From contig JAVHXV010000001.1 of the NCBI GenBank assembly GCA_031119475.1, forward strand, positions 124,001 through 188,000: 64,000 nucleotides of DNA, read 5' to 3'. This document shows positions 1 to 8,756 of the stretch, one piece after another. Origin of the DNA: Pedobacter sp. (GTDB lineage: Bacteria > Bacteroidota > Bacteroidia > Sphingobacteriales > Sphingobacteriaceae). The first letter of the stretch is position 1, and every line of letters starts with the position of its first letter. Below the pieces are notes generated by a model, which saw only the letters and a list, made by a program, of their open reading frames with translations, was not told the origin of the DNA and did no database searches. The position numbers and the translations under genes were made by a program.

Positions 1-1083
1 ATATTCTACACCCGTTTCTTTGGCGTCAATTGCTTTTGCATTAAAGGTCTGGCCATAAAGTATCGGCTTGTCTTCATATTGTTGTCTGCTCAAATAGCTC
101 AATAATGAAATCGGTGTATCGGGATTGGACAGGTTGATATTTGTTTTAGCATTGGCCCTAATGATGATCATGAAGTAAGAGCTAAAGCCAAAAAGAACAA
201 ATGCAAAAGAAAGCAGGACTAAATTGAGTTTATACTTATGTTTTTTGATGCTATAGAAAATCCCATAAGCTAATGCCGCAACGACCAGCAGTAAAAAGAC
301 CATGGCGCCAATACCAAAACCTAGTCCAAGTGTATTCACGGCAAATAGATCGGCCTTGGCTGCAAAGAGAACAAAATATTGAATGATGCCAAATTGAACC
401 AGGCCCAGTAAAATGCAGCCTAAGAAAAAAGCCTTAACCGTACCCCTAAGGGTTGGCGTTGTCGTTTTTCTGAAATAGTACACCAGCGTGATAGCGGGTA
501 TGGCCAGCAAGCTCAACAGATGGATGCCGATCGATAGTCCGATCAAAAAGGCAATGAACAGGATCCATCTGTCATTCAGGTGTTGTTCCCATTTTAAGAT
601 TGCCCAAAACACCATGGCCGTACATAAAGTAGAGATGGCATACACTTCCGCTTCGACCGCAGAAAACCAAAACGTATCTGAAAAGGCATAGGCAAGGGCA
701 CCTACAGCTCCGGCAATTATAATCGACCATCTATTGATAGCAGAGAGTGCTGTTCCTTGTTTACTAAAAATCTTGAGCGAAATGGCATTAATGGTCCAGA
801 ACAGGAACATTACCGTTGCGGCACTGGAAATGACAGAAACAAAATTTACCCAATAAGCCACTCTGCTGGTATTGGTTCCGGCCAAAAGCGAGAACAATTT
901 GCCGATCATTAGAAATAGAGGGGCGCCAGGTTGATGGCCAACCTCTAGTTTAAATGCCGCGGCAATAAATTCGCCACAATCCCAGAAACTAAGTGTGGGC
1001 TCCATGCAAAGCCAGTAAACGATACAACTTAGGATAAAAATGACTAGGCCGCCAATGTTGTTGAGCCGTGAAAATCTGTTCAT
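1..1083 (-). CDS. DUF2723 family membrane protein (partial, 3' end outside window)
   Basis: The reading frame is open from an ATG at 1083 down to the left edge, giving the first 361 residues of a longer integral membrane protein. The N-terminus begins MNRFSRLNNIGG and is followed by a hydrophobic helix, then the motif WLCMEPTLSFWDCGEFIA and GHQPGAPLF. This is the DUF2723 signature (also classed as glycosyltransferase family 117), which resembles the acidic first loop of GT-C mannosyltransferases. About eight further hydrophobic segments follow. Family members in Bacteroidota usually exceed 900 residues, so the C-terminal part lies to the left. Function is inferred as lipid-linked sugar transfer to surface proteins; the substrate cannot be told from sequence. 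Confidence 0.85.
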   Translation of the reverse strand, partial: MNRFSRLNNIGGLVIFILSCIVYWLCMEPTLSFWDCGEFIAAAFKLEVGHQPGAPLFLMIGKLFSLLAGTNTSRVAYWVNFVSVISSAATVMFLFWTINAISLKIFSKQGTALSAINRWSIIIAGAVGALAYAFSDTFWFSAVEAEVYAISTLCTAMVFWAILKWEQHLNDRWILFIAFLIGLSIGIHLLSLLAIPAITLVYYFRKTTTPTLRGTVKAFFLGCILLGLVQFGIIQYFVLFAAKADLFAVNTLGLGFGIGAMVFLLLVVAALAYGIFYSIKKHKYKLNLVLLSFAFVLFGFSSYFMIIIRANAKTNINLSNPDTPISLLSYLSRQQYEDKPILYGQTFNAKAIDAKETGVEY

Positions 1084-1135
1084 TTGATGTAGGTTAGGGT
1101 TATACCCAAAATTACCTCATCACGCTATCGTAAGC

Positions 1136-1165
1136 TGTTAAAAGATGTTAAAAAGTGTTAAAGGT
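1136..1165. repeat. Three tandem 10-bp units (TGTTAAAAGA type)
   Basis: Three consecutive units, TGTTAAAAGA, TGTTAAAAAG and TGTTAAAGGT, lie between the DUF2723 start and the heptad array that follows. Confidence 0.6.
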
Positions 1166-1167
1166 CA

Positions 1168-1223
1168 GGCGATAAGCGATAAGCGGTGAGCGACTAGCGT
1201 TTGGCGTCTGGCGATTGGGGAAT
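1168..1223 (+). repeat. Heptad array (AGCGATA type), 8 units
   Basis: Eight units in exact 7-bp register: GGCGATA, AGCGATA, AGCGGTG, AGCGACT, AGCGTTT, GGCGTCT, GGCGATT, GGGGAAT. On the minus strand, where both flanking genes lie, the array is in the CT orientation and precedes the start of the DUF2723 gene. Confidence 0.85.
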
Positions 1224-1235
1224 GTGGTATGAATA

Positions 1236-2414
1236 CTAGTAATATTGCAAAATCTTTGTTTTAATGACTACATATCCATCTACAGTTTGAGTAAAGATGA
1301 GAAAATTGTCGTGGCTGGGCCTGATCTGGTATTTTTTGACCAATTGTTGTGCCTGTTCCGGAAAGTTTCGGACGATGACATTACCGAGCCAATTTTTGCC
1401 TTTCTTGAATTCGTTGAATTGGAGAACAGATTCAATTTCGAATATCCTGCCCAAAAAAGAAGAATTTACCTGTCCACTACAATACAATTGGCTTTGCGGA
1501 TGTAATTTTCGAAGCTTAAATGTTTCGCCAATGAGGTTGAACGCTCCGCTTTTGAGCAGGGCCACATCTGGTTCATATAAAAATCCGGCAATTGGTCCTG
1601 TAGCCAGATTAGGGCTTGCCTGCTGCTCATCATATTGGAAAGTAAACCGCTTTTTCTCTTGGTTCAGCGTAGCGCAGATGACCTTAGGTGTACCCGTATG
1701 GGATCGATCCAAGACCCACAACAATTCCTTGCACTCATTTTTGACGCTTACAATGTGGATTTCACTCACTTGCCGAAGTGCTGAAAGGCCGGCAGTAAGA
1801 TCCAGCAATGGGGCGGTTTTGATGATGGTGCGTTCGGCTTTTGTCAAAAAAAGATCGAGGTATTGTGTCACGTCAGGCGTACAATCTTTTAGCTTAAAAA
1901 CCTTATTGCTACTGCTCCTACGTGCAGGATCGATATAAATGGTTTGGAATACCTGATTGGTATCCTGCAAAAAATCCAATCCATTTACAGGCTCTACAAC
2001 CAAATTGGTTACATGAAGAACCTTTGCATTATATGCCGAGATAACTGCCAAGGCGGGATTAATTTCGCAGCTTACTACCTTTTTTACTTTTTGGGCAAAA
2101 AAGTAGCTGTCTACCCCAAACCCCGCCGTTAGATCGATCAGGTTGGGTCCAATGGCTAATGTGGACTTATACGAAGCTGTAACCTCTGATGACGTCTGCT
2201 CAATGGAAAGGGGTGGAGGGTAATAAATGTTGGGCTTTGTAAACCAGGTTGGAAGCTTATGTTGTGCTTTTTGTTTGGATGAGAGCTGTCCCGCCAATTC
2301 TGACGAACCTATACCATCAAATGCAGGTTTGGCCAGCGCAACCTTAGCGGCATCGGCCTGAAGATGTGCATCAAGATAAGTTTGAACTTCCGGAAAAAGA
2401 ATTTTTTTGTTCAT
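1236..2414 (-). CDS. THUMP-like class I SAM-dependent methyltransferase
   Basis: A 392-residue protein starting at MNKKILFPEV; an ATG 60 bases further upstream lies in low-complexity repeat DNA and is less likely. SAM-binding motif I is visible as LIDLTAGFGVD (about 92-102), followed by the acidic CEIN of motif II, and IYIDPARR (about 159-166) takes the place of the catalytic motif. The C-terminal half matches the THUMP-like domain found in this Bacteroidota family. Substrate is probably RNA, but this is inference from the family. It lies downstream of lysC on the same strand across a 255-bp repeat-filled gap. Confidence 0.8.
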   Translation of the reverse strand: MNKKILFPEVQTYLDAHLQADAAKVALAKPAFDGIGSSELAGQLSSKQKAQHKLPTWFTKPNIYYPPPLSIEQTSSEVTASYKSTLAIGPNLIDLTAGFGVDSYFFAQKVKKVVSCEINPALAVISAYNAKVLHVTNLVVEPVNGLDFLQDTNQVFQTIYIDPARRSSSNKVFKLKDCTPDVTQYLDLFLTKAERTIIKTAPLLDLTAGLSALRQVSEIHIVSVKNECKELLWVLDRSHTGTPKVICATLNQEKKRFTFQYDEQQASPNLATGPIAGFLYEPDVALLKSGAFNLIGETFKLRKLHPQSQLYCSGQVNSSFLGRIFEIESVLQFNEFKKGKNWLGNVIVRNFPEQAQQLVKKYQIRPSHDNFLIFTQTVDGYVVIKTKILQYY

Positions 2415-2423
2415 AGTTGTATA

Positions 2424-2660
2424 GTCCGGAAGTCCGATGTCCGAAGTCCGAAGTCCAGTAGTCCAGAGGTCCAAGAGTCCAGTGTCTAGTATCTAATATC
2501 TAAAGTCTAATATCTAGTATCTAATGTCTTTTATCTTTGCTCTTTGTTCCTTGCTCTTTGCTCTTTGCTCTTTGCTCTTTGTTCTTTGCTCTTTGTTCCT
2601 TGCTCTTTGTTCTTTGTTCTTTGCTCTTTGCTCTTGCTCTTTGTTCCTTGCTCTTTGCTC
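2424..2660 (-). repeat. Long heptad island that changes word twice
   Basis: About 33 units in nearly unbroken 7-bp register. Read on the plus strand the words pass from AGTCCGA (2424-2458) through AGTATCT and AATATCT (2481-2522), then AATGTCT, TTTATCT, to TTGCTCT and TTGTTCC (2537-2660). The register shifts by only one base at two places (near 2459 and 2635). On the minus strand, which carries both neighbours, the lysC end shows AGAGCAA (AG orientation after a stop) and the methyltransferase end shows TCGGACT (CT orientation before a start). Confidence 0.9.
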
Positions 2661-2666
2661 AGCGCT

Positions 2667-2690
2667 TCCTCACTTCGTTCGGAATGACAA
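2667..2690 (-). repeat. Dispersed TCATCC-GCGAAG element, copy 1
   Basis: On the minus strand the sequence reads GTCATTCCGAACGAAGTGAGG. It overlaps the 3' end of lysC and supplies its TGA stop codon. The AGAGCAA heptad array starts a few bases after it on the same strand. Confidence 0.8.
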
Positions 2691-3950
2691 CTTGTCTTTC
2701 ATTACAATCTGGCAGGTGTGTCTGCTCTTCACTTCCAAAAGTACATCTTTATCTGTAGTTACGCGGGCAATGGTGTCTTGATTGTAGTAACGGATGGTTA
2801 CCAGTTCCAGTCCTTGGTTGTATTTCACTTTAAAGGTTTCGCTCAGGTCCTGTATCAATTGCTTGATCTTAGCCTCATCAAAGTCCACGCTCACCGAAAA
2901 GCTGATGGCAGAGTTGAGCATCGTATTCACCTTTACTTTATTCTGGTGCAGGATGTGGAAGATCTGGCTCAGATTTTCCTCAATGATGAATGAAAAATCT
3001 TTGGGAAAGATGGAAATCAGTACCTGGTTTACCTTAAAGATGAAGGAGGGCACAGGAAGGGGTGCATCGATATTCGTAATCGCTGTTCCGGCTGAACCGG
3101 GATCTAAAAACGACCTGACATACAAAGGAATGGATTTATTCTGTATCGGTTTGATGGTTTTGGGATGGATGACCGTAGCCCCGTAATAGGTCAGCTCGAT
3201 GGCATCGTGGTAGGAGAGCTGTGGGATTTTTTCGGTCTCGTCAAACCACTTCGGGTCGGCATTGAGCACGCCAGGAACATCTTTCCAGATGGTCATTGAC
3301 TCTGCATTTAGGCAGGAACAGAAAATGGCGGCAGAATAATCAGATCCTTCGCGCCCCAAAGTACTGGTAAAGTTTTCGCTTGTTCCGCCAATAAATCCTT
3401 GTGTAATTACTATTCCCTTATCTAGCAGTGTTGGCAAGTGCTTTTGGATTTCTTGATTGGTCTTATCCCACAGCACATTTGCTTCGCGATAATTGTTGTC
3501 TGTTTTGATATAGCTTCTCGCATCTGTCCAGATGGAAAAAATACCCGCTAAATTCAGGTAGGCTGCTATGATTTTTGTCGAAACCAATTCGCCGATAGAT
3601 ACGATCTGGTCGTATAGGTAATCGGCTCCATCACTGGCTTCCTCATCCAACAACCACTCGATTTCTACAAATGCATTTGATACTTCATTGTAGACCGGGT
3701 TTTTCGGATCCTCAAAAAGGTTGTGGATGATGTCGAAATGGTAGGCCTTGATTTCTTCGAAAAGTTGATGGGTATGGTCTTCACCCTTGATGAACGCCCA
3801 AGTCAGCTCCTCGAGTTTATTGGTCGTTTTGCCCATGGCAGACACAACAATCAACAATTCCCTTTTTGGTTCAAGCTGGATGATGTTGGCGAGATTTTTT
3901 ACGCCTGCCGCATCCTTGACCGACGCCCCGCCAAATTTATATACTTGCAT
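2670..3950 (-). CDS. lysC: Aspartokinase
   Basis: A 426-residue monofunctional aspartate kinase, catalysing the first step from aspartate to lysine, threonine and methionine. The N-terminal YKFGGASVKD motif (4-13), SIGELVSTKI (118-127) and the GREGSDYSAA nucleotide-binding motif (199-208) are intact, and TYYGATVIHPKTIKP follows. The C-terminal third carries ACT-like regulatory sequence. The ATG directly follows the stop of the GNAT gene (no gap), so coupled translation is likely. The last residues, LSFRTK, and the stop codon are encoded by a dispersed intergenic repeat, so the natural C-terminus has been replaced or extended. Confidence 0.93.
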   Translation of the reverse strand: MQVYKFGGASVKDAAGVKNLANIIQLEPKRELLIVVSAMGKTTNKLEELTWAFIKGEDHTHQLFEEIKAYHFDIIHNLFEDPKNPVYNEVSNAFVEIEWLLDEEASDGADYLYDQIVSIGELVSTKIIAAYLNLAGIFSIWTDARSYIKTDNNYREANVLWDKTNQEIQKHLPTLLDKGIVITQGFIGGTSENFTSTLGREGSDYSAAIFCSCLNAESMTIWKDVPGVLNADPKWFDETEKIPQLSYHDAIELTYYGATVIHPKTIKPIQNKSIPLYVRSFLDPGSAGTAITNIDAPLPVPSFIFKVNQVLISIFPKDFSFIIEENLSQIFHILHQNKVKVNTMLNSAISFSVSVDFDEAKIKQLIQDLSETFKVKYNQGLELVTIRYYNQDTIARVTTDKDVLLEVKSRHTCQIVMKDKLSFRTK

Positions 3951-4436
3951 TTATGCTTCCTTGTTAAGTAGTTGATGTGTTTTGGATTTGGAAAAAGAAG
4001 CATTCAACCATCCGCTTTCTAAATCTGCCTGATATTTATTGTAGAAATTAATGGCGGGTTCGTTCCAATCCAGCACTTGCCACACCATCCCATTGTATTG
4101 GTTGTCCCTTGCTTCTGCAATCACCTGGTCAAAGAGCAATTTCCCGATGCCCTTGCCACGTGCTTCTTCGGTAACGATAAAATCTTCTAGGTACAGCCTT
4201 CTTCCTTTCCAGGTAGAATACCTCGTGTAGAAGATGGCAAAGCCTTGGATATGCCCATTTTCTTCAGCTACAAAAGCTTTCCAGACTGGCGATTTACCAA
4301 ATCCGGCATCTATAAATTCTTCGAGCGTTACGGTTACCTCTTCTGGTGCCCTTTCGTAAACAGCCAGTTCATGGACCAGTTCCAATAGGCGCGGACAATC
4401 GGCTGCAGTGGCAACCCTGATGTGTATGTTCGTCAT
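3951..4436 (-). CDS. GNAT family N-acetyltransferase
   Basis: A 161-residue protein from MTNIHIRVA. It shows the GNAT acetyl-CoA site as EEARGKGIGKLLFDQV (motif A) and the WNEPAINFYNKY helix typical of the C-terminal part. A longer frame beginning at 4511 would add repeat-derived residues and is not favoured. The closest family in memory is the diamine or spermidine/spermine N1-acetyltransferase-like group (RATAADCPRLLELVHELAVYE), so a small amine or thialysine is a plausible acceptor, not proven. It is immediately upstream of lysC and 79 bp downstream of the YggS gene. Confidence 0.8.
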   Translation of the reverse strand: MTNIHIRVATAADCPRLLELVHELAVYERAPEEVTVTLEEFIDAGFGKSPVWKAFVAEENGHIQGFAIFYTRYSTWKGRRLYLEDFIVTEEARGKGIGKLLFDQVIAEARDNQYNGMVWQVLDWNEPAINFYNKYQADLESGWLNASFSKSKTHQLLNKEA

Positions 4437-4515
4437 ATATGTGGTGTTAGTGCGATGTGGTAAGCAATGAGGGATGATCGTTTGGCGTTTGGCGGTACGC
4501 TTTCCGCTCATCGCT

Positions 4516-5202
4516 TTATGCTTTCCAATGTTTGATTACTCTTTTTCCAAAGATATTGCTGCCAATCCTGACCATGGTACTTCCCTGTTCGATGGCCAGT
4601 TTATAGTCGGACGACATGCCCATGGAGATTTCCTTAAAACTTTCTTCCTTTCTAAAGAAACTTACTTTAATGCCGTCGAAAAGCACTTTCAGTTCTTGAA
4701 ATTCCGCTTTTGTCTGGCCTTCTAATGCGGTATTGGTCGCAATGCCCATCAGCCCGGTAATCCTTATATTTTTGAGTTCCTGAAATTCGTCGCTGCGCAG
4801 CAGTTCTATGGCTTCGTCGAAACCTAAGCCAAATTTCGTGTCCTCATCAGCAATGTAGATCTGTAAAAGGCAATCAATAACCCGATTATTCTTGAGCGCT
4901 TGCTTGTTGATTTCCTTCAATAGTTTCAAGCTATCTACCGATTCGATCAGTTTAACGAAGGGCGCAATGTATTTCACTTTGTTGGTCTGCAAGTGTCCGA
5001 TCAGGTGCCATTCGATGTCACTTGGCAGTTGCGCCTGTTTGTCGGCCATTTCCTGGACCAGGTTTTCACCAAATACACGCTGTCCGGCATTGTAGGCTTC
5101 GAGCACGGCTTCGGCAGGTTGGTGTTTGGAAACGGCAACCAGCTTTATGCCCTGTTCTTCCAGCTCACTTTTATATTTCAATAAGTTATCAGCAATGCTC
5201 AT
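4516..5202 (-). CDS. YggS family pyridoxal phosphate homeostasis protein
   Basis: A 228-residue PLP-binding protein of the YggS/PROSC family, which acts in vitamin B6 and amino-acid homeostasis without known catalysis. Visible hallmarks are the PLP-lysine segment LVAVSKHQP (K26), FGENLVQEM, WHLIGHLQTNKVK, and the phosphate-binding MSSDYKLAIEQGSTMVRIGSNIFG at the C-terminus. Length matches the family. It is divergent from the DUF4296 gene at 5263. Confidence 0.93.
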   Translation of the reverse strand: MSIADNLLKYKSELEEQGIKLVAVSKHQPAEAVLEAYNAGQRVFGENLVQEMADKQAQLPSDIEWHLIGHLQTNKVKYIAPFVKLIESVDSLKLLKEINKQALKNNRVIDCLLQIYIADEDTKFGLGFDEAIELLRSDEFQELKNIRITGLMGIATNTALEGQTKAEFQELKVLFDGIKVSFFRKEESFKEISMGMSSDYKLAIEQGSTMVRIGSNIFGKRVIKHWKA

Positions 5203-5262
5203 TTATCAGTATTTTTGGTAAAATTAACATCCTTGGTTTAAATTGACTAAGAAATATTAAGA

Positions 5263-5700
5263 ATGAAGCGAATTTTTGTATTCCTGACCTGCTGTGCATT
5301 GTTATTGGCCTGTAAGCCAGGTATTCCAAGTAGCATCCTCCAGCCAGATGAAATGGAAGCCGTACTATATGATATCCATGTTGTTGATGGCTATGCGGCA
5401 GCGATTATTGTTGCCACTCCAGACAGCCTGAAAAAAACAATCGCACCTTATTATCATGGCGTTTACCAAAAACATGGCACGGATTCTTTGCAGTACACCC
5501 GGAGTTTAAATTATTATTATAAGCACCCAGAGGTGATGAAGACCATCTACGACCATGTATCTGAACGCTTAAGGAAGGACAAAGACCGATTGGCACAGGC
5601 AATGGCCAAGGAATCTGCAGTGCCGAAGCCTGCCACAAATCTCGATACAGCAAAAGATCAGCCCGTAAAAAATGTACCTTCCTTAAAACCAGCGAAATAA
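5263..5700 (+). CDS. DUF4296 domain lipoprotein
   Basis: A 145-residue protein with a lipoprotein signal ending LLLACKPG (Cys17). The following sequence LQPDEMEAVLYDIHVVDGYAAA and YTRSLNYYYKHPEVMKTIYDHV is characteristic of DUF4296, a Bacteroidota-specific family of unknown function, often beside housekeeping genes. The C-terminal 30 residues are charged and probably disordered. The stop is one base before the mutS2 start, so the two are probably co-transcribed. Confidence 0.85.
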   Translation: MKRIFVFLTCCALLLACKPGIPSSILQPDEMEAVLYDIHVVDGYAAAIIVATPDSLKKTIAPYYHGVYQKHGTDSLQYTRSLNYYYKHPEVMKTIYDHVSERLRKDKDRLAQAMAKESAVPKPATNLDTAKDQPVKNVPSLKPAK

Positions 5701-5701
5701 A

Positions 5702-8071
5702 ATGTTATATCCAGAGAATTGCCAGGAGAGATTGGGATTTAACGAAGTGCGGCAAATGGTTCACCAGCATTGTTTGAGCACAATGGGGCAGGCCTTGGTC
5801 AGCAAGATGCAGCCGCAGACCAAATTTGACCAGATTAATAAGTTTTTACGTCAGACCAACGAATTTAAGAGCATTCTACAAAATCAGGACCCTCTACAGA
5901 TCAGTACGTTTTTTGATATCAAAGTACTCGCCGATAAAATCCGTGTTGAAGGGACTTACCTGCTAGAAGACGAACTGTTTCAGATTTATGCCTCACTGCA
6001 GACCGTATTTTCGGTGCTGCGCTTTTTTGAGGAACGTGCATCGGTCTATCCCAATCTGGAAGCCCTATTTGAGCATTTGCCGATTGAAAAGGACATTTTG
6101 CGTAAAATCGAAACGGTGTTGGATGCCAAGGGCAAGATGAAGCCCAATGCTTCACCAGAACTGCAGGAAATTACTTCCGAGATTGCCAAAGGGGAACAGG
6201 AAGTCAGAAAACGGATGGATTCTATCTATAAGGCAGCAATTGCCAAAAACTGGGTCGCCGATGGCAGCCTGACCATTAGGGACGGCCGGATGTGCATTCC
6301 GATTTTAGCTGAGCACAAGCGTAAGCTCAAAGGTTTTATCCACGATGAATCTGCCAGTGGGCAAACTGTTTTCCTGGAACCCGAGGAGGTATTTGCGCTG
6401 AACAACAAGCTGCGCGACCTCGAATTTGACCGCCGTCGGGAAATTATCAAAATTCTGATTGCATTAACCACTGCATTAAGGCCTTATACACCTTTGCTAT
6501 TGTCCTATCATGGTTTTCTGACCAAGTTGGATTTTGTGAGGGCAAAGGCACTTTTTTCAATTGATATCGGCGCGAATATGCCCATCCTGCTCAAAGAGGC
6601 CAAAACAAAACTGATCAATGCCAAACATCCGCTGCTCCTGCTTTCTTTTGCAGCAGAAAATAAGACGGTCGTTCCGCTAAATATCCACCTTAATGAGAAC
6701 CTGCGGATTGTGCTGGTTTCTGGTCCCAATGCTGGCGGAAAGTCGGTCTGTATGAAAACCGTCGGGCTGTTACAGATGATGCTCCAGACCGGACTGCTCG
6801 TTCCAGTTGATGAAAATAGCGAAATGGGGATTTTTGACCAGATTTTTGCAGACATTGGCGATGATCAGTCCATTGAATCTGACCTGAGCACCTACAGTGC
6901 GCACCTGACCAAAATGCGCCATTTTGTGGCACACGCTACACCAAAAACCTTGGTGTTGATTGACGAATTCGGAACAGGGACCGATCCGCAATTTGGTGGC
7001 CCGATGGCCGAAGCCGTACTCGAAGTGCTGAACAACCATAAAGTTCGTGGGGTAATTACCACACATTATTCCAACCTCAAGCTGTTTGCCGGGGATACCA
7101 ATGGTCTAGAAAATGCATCTATGCTGTTTGACAACAGTAAAATGAAGCCACTTTATATTTTGGATATCGGCAAGCCGGGAAGTTCTTACGCCTTCGAAAT
7201 TGCCCAGAACATCGGCCTGCAAAAGGAAGTGCTGAACCTGGCGAAAGAAAAGACGGGAACAAACCAGAATAGTATCGATAGCCTATTGGTGGATTTGGAG
7301 AAAGAAAAAAGGCAAATCCACGAAACCAAGATTACTTTGGCCAACCAGCAAAACAAGGTGAAGAACCTGGTGTCGGAAAATGAAAAACTGAAGGCATTTT
7401 TAGAAGAGAATAAGAAGGCCCTGATCAAGGAAGCCAAGCTGGAAGCGCAAAAAATTATTCGCGATGCCAATAAACTGGTAGAAAATACCATCGCACAGAT
7501 CAAGCAGAAGCAGGCTGATAAAGTAGCGACCAAGGCAATCAGGCAAAACCTGCAAAGCGGATTGGTCAAAAATGAAGTTAAGGAAGAGCGAAAACCAGTA
7601 GTTAAAGCAGACGATTCAAAAATTGAAGTGGGAGATTGGGTGCAACTGGTCAATACCGAAACCAGCGGGCAGGTTTTGGAAATCAATAGGGATAACCTGG
7701 TGCTGGCCTTGGGCGATCTGCGTTCTGTCGTAAAACGAAATCGGGTAACGAAGATCAGCAACAGGCAGGCGAAGAAAGTGGTACAGGGCAATTCTTTCGC
7801 AGGAAAAATAAATGAAGCGATTACCAATTTCAAACCTGAGCTCGACCTGCGTGGCATGCGAGGCGAAAATGCGCTGCAGGAGGTGGAGAATTATCTGGAT
7901 AAGGCCATCATGTTAGGTTTTCCCTCCATTAAACTTATACATGGTAAAGGCGATGGCATTCTGCGCAAGCTGATCAGGGAATACTTAAAAAAATATACCG
8001 AAGTAACCAGGATAGAAGATGAACACGCCGACAGGGGAGGCGATGGGATTACTTACGTTTATTTAGGTTAG
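5702..8071 (+). CDS. mutS2: Endonuclease MutS2
   Basis: A 789-residue MutS2 protein. Order of parts: N-terminal core, Walker A GPNAGGKSV (about 341-349), Walker B VLIDEFGTGTDP (about 419-430), a lysine- and glutamate-rich coiled coil at about 510-630, a small beta domain (EVGDWVQLV), and a C-terminal Smr nuclease domain with LDLRGMRGENAL (about 713) and IHGKGDGILR (about 746). MutS2 suppresses recombination and, in some bacteria, rescues collided ribosomes. Length is normal. Confidence 0.95.
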   Translation: MLYPENCQERLGFNEVRQMVHQHCLSTMGQALVSKMQPQTKFDQINKFLRQTNEFKSILQNQDPLQISTFFDIKVLADKIRVEGTYLLEDELFQIYASLQTVFSVLRFFEERASVYPNLEALFEHLPIEKDILRKIETVLDAKGKMKPNASPELQEITSEIAKGEQEVRKRMDSIYKAAIAKNWVADGSLTIRDGRMCIPILAEHKRKLKGFIHDESASGQTVFLEPEEVFALNNKLRDLEFDRRREIIKILIALTTALRPYTPLLLSYHGFLTKLDFVRAKALFSIDIGANMPILLKEAKTKLINAKHPLLLLSFAAENKTVVPLNIHLNENLRIVLVSGPNAGGKSVCMKTVGLLQMMLQTGLLVPVDENSEMGIFDQIFADIGDDQSIESDLSTYSAHLTKMRHFVAHATPKTLVLIDEFGTGTDPQFGGPMAEAVLEVLNNHKVRGVITTHYSNLKLFAGDTNGLENASMLFDNSKMKPLYILDIGKPGSSYAFEIAQNIGLQKEVLNLAKEKTGTNQNSIDSLLVDLEKEKRQIHETKITLANQQNKVKNLVSENEKLKAFLEENKKALIKEAKLEAQKIIRDANKLVENTIAQIKQKQADKVATKAIRQNLQSGLVKNEVKEERKPVVKADDSKIEVGDWVQLVNTETSGQVLEINRDNLVLALGDLRSVVKRNRVTKISNRQAKKVVQGNSFAGKINEAITNFKPELDLRGMRGENALQEVENYLDKAIMLGFPSIKLIHGKGDGILRKLIREYLKKYTEVTRIEDEHADRGGDGITYVYLG

Positions 8072-8091
8072 TTGATGGTCGAAACTAGTTA

Positions 8092-8150
8092 AAACCTGTG
8101 AGGTCTGGATGTTTTTTTGGATAGAAACCGATTTTAGACCTCGTAGGTTT
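8092..8150. repeat. Inverted repeat of the ACCTACGAGGTCT family
   Basis: AAACCTGTGAGGTCT (8092-8106) and AGACCTCGTAGGTTT (8136-8150) are inverted copies with two mismatches around a 29-bp loop. The arm closely resembles the arm of the 28-bp palindrome at 18004-18031. It sits just after mutS2 and could act as a transcript end structure; there is no long T tract. Confidence 0.7.
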
Positions 8151-8183
8151 CGATAGCCTTTAAAATTATTCTTATCTTGCCTT

Positions 8184-8570
8184 ATGATACTTACTTCTTT
8201 ACAGCTTATTGTTGGCTTTTTTTTTAGTATTTTATTTCTGCAGTCTGGATTTGACAAGGTTTTTGACTATGCGGGAAATAAGGGGTACATCAAAAGTGTG
8301 TTTGAGCCGACTTTTTTAAAGGGGGCATCTACTTTGCTGTTTATTGCAATTGTATTGCTGGAAGTTGCTGCTGGACTGTTAAGTGCGATAGGGACTGTTT
8401 ACTATTTTTTTACGCATGAAAGTGCGCTGCTCGTCCTGGGACTTCAGCTTTCTGCCCTAAGTTTATTGGGCCTCTTCTTGGGCCAACGGATTGCCAAAGA
8501 CTACGCTGGTGCTGCGGGACTAGTGCCATATTTCCTGGTTGCCATTTTTGGGATTTGGCTTTTTGCCTAG
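8184..8570 (+). CDS. DoxX-like integral membrane protein
   Basis: A 128-residue protein with four hydrophobic helices (about 5-22, 48-68, 72-92, 105-127). The N-terminal LQLIVGFFFSILFLQSGFDKVFDY matches the DoxX/DUF4870-like start with the GxxFxxSGxxK pattern. Family function is poorly defined; members are linked to thiol or oxidative stress. The gene stands alone between mutS2 and a convergent regulator. Confidence 0.65.
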   Translation: MILTSLQLIVGFFFSILFLQSGFDKVFDYAGNKGYIKSVFEPTFLKGASTLLFIAIVLLEVAAGLLSAIGTVYYFFTHESALLVLGLQLSALSLLGLFLGQRIAKDYAGAAGLVPYFLVAIFGIWLFA

Positions 8571-8573
8571 GTA

Positions 8574-8615
8574 AGTTTAAAGTTTAAAGTTGAAGGTTGA
8601 AGGTTGAAAGTTGTG
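8574..8615 (+). repeat. Heptad array (AGTTTAA/AGTTGAA type), 6 units
   Basis: AGTTTAA, AGTTTAA, AGTTGAA, GGTTGAA, GGTTGAA, AGTTGTG in exact register, starting 4 bp after the stop of the DoxX-like gene in AG orientation. Confidence 0.85.
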
Positions 8616-8710
8616 ATGAAGGCTTCGCAGGAGCTCTTTGGAAACATCCCTAAGGGAAAAGCTTAAAAGGGTTCATTTCAACTGATTTGGAATATTTAGC
8701 TTAATATTGG

Positions 8711-8750
8711 AACGTTACAACCTTACAACATTTAAGCTTTCCAACTTTAA
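8711..8750 (-). repeat. Degenerate heptads reading away from the lacI-type stop
   Basis: On the minus strand the sequence runs AGTTGGA, AAGCTTA, AATGTTG, TAAGGTT, GTAACGT. With 8574-8615 it gives two arrays pointing at each other from two convergent stop codons. Between them (8616-8710) GGAAAAGCTTAAA and TTTAAGCTTTCC form an imperfect inverted pair; nothing else is seen there. Confidence 0.55.
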
Positions 8751-8756
8751 AAAGTG

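Noticed and set aside
1297..1938. Plus-strand frame of 213 residues
   Set aside because: It lies fully opposite the methyltransferase gene, which has clear SAM motifs.
2524..2781. Plus-strand frame of 85 residues rich in FALCSLL repeats
   Set aside because: It is a translation of TTGCTCT heptads running into the end of lysC; the 7-bp period gives a seven-residue protein period by arithmetic.
7186..7857. Minus-strand frame of 223 residues rich in Ser and Phe
   Set aside because: Antisense of the lysine/glutamate-rich coiled coil of MutS2.
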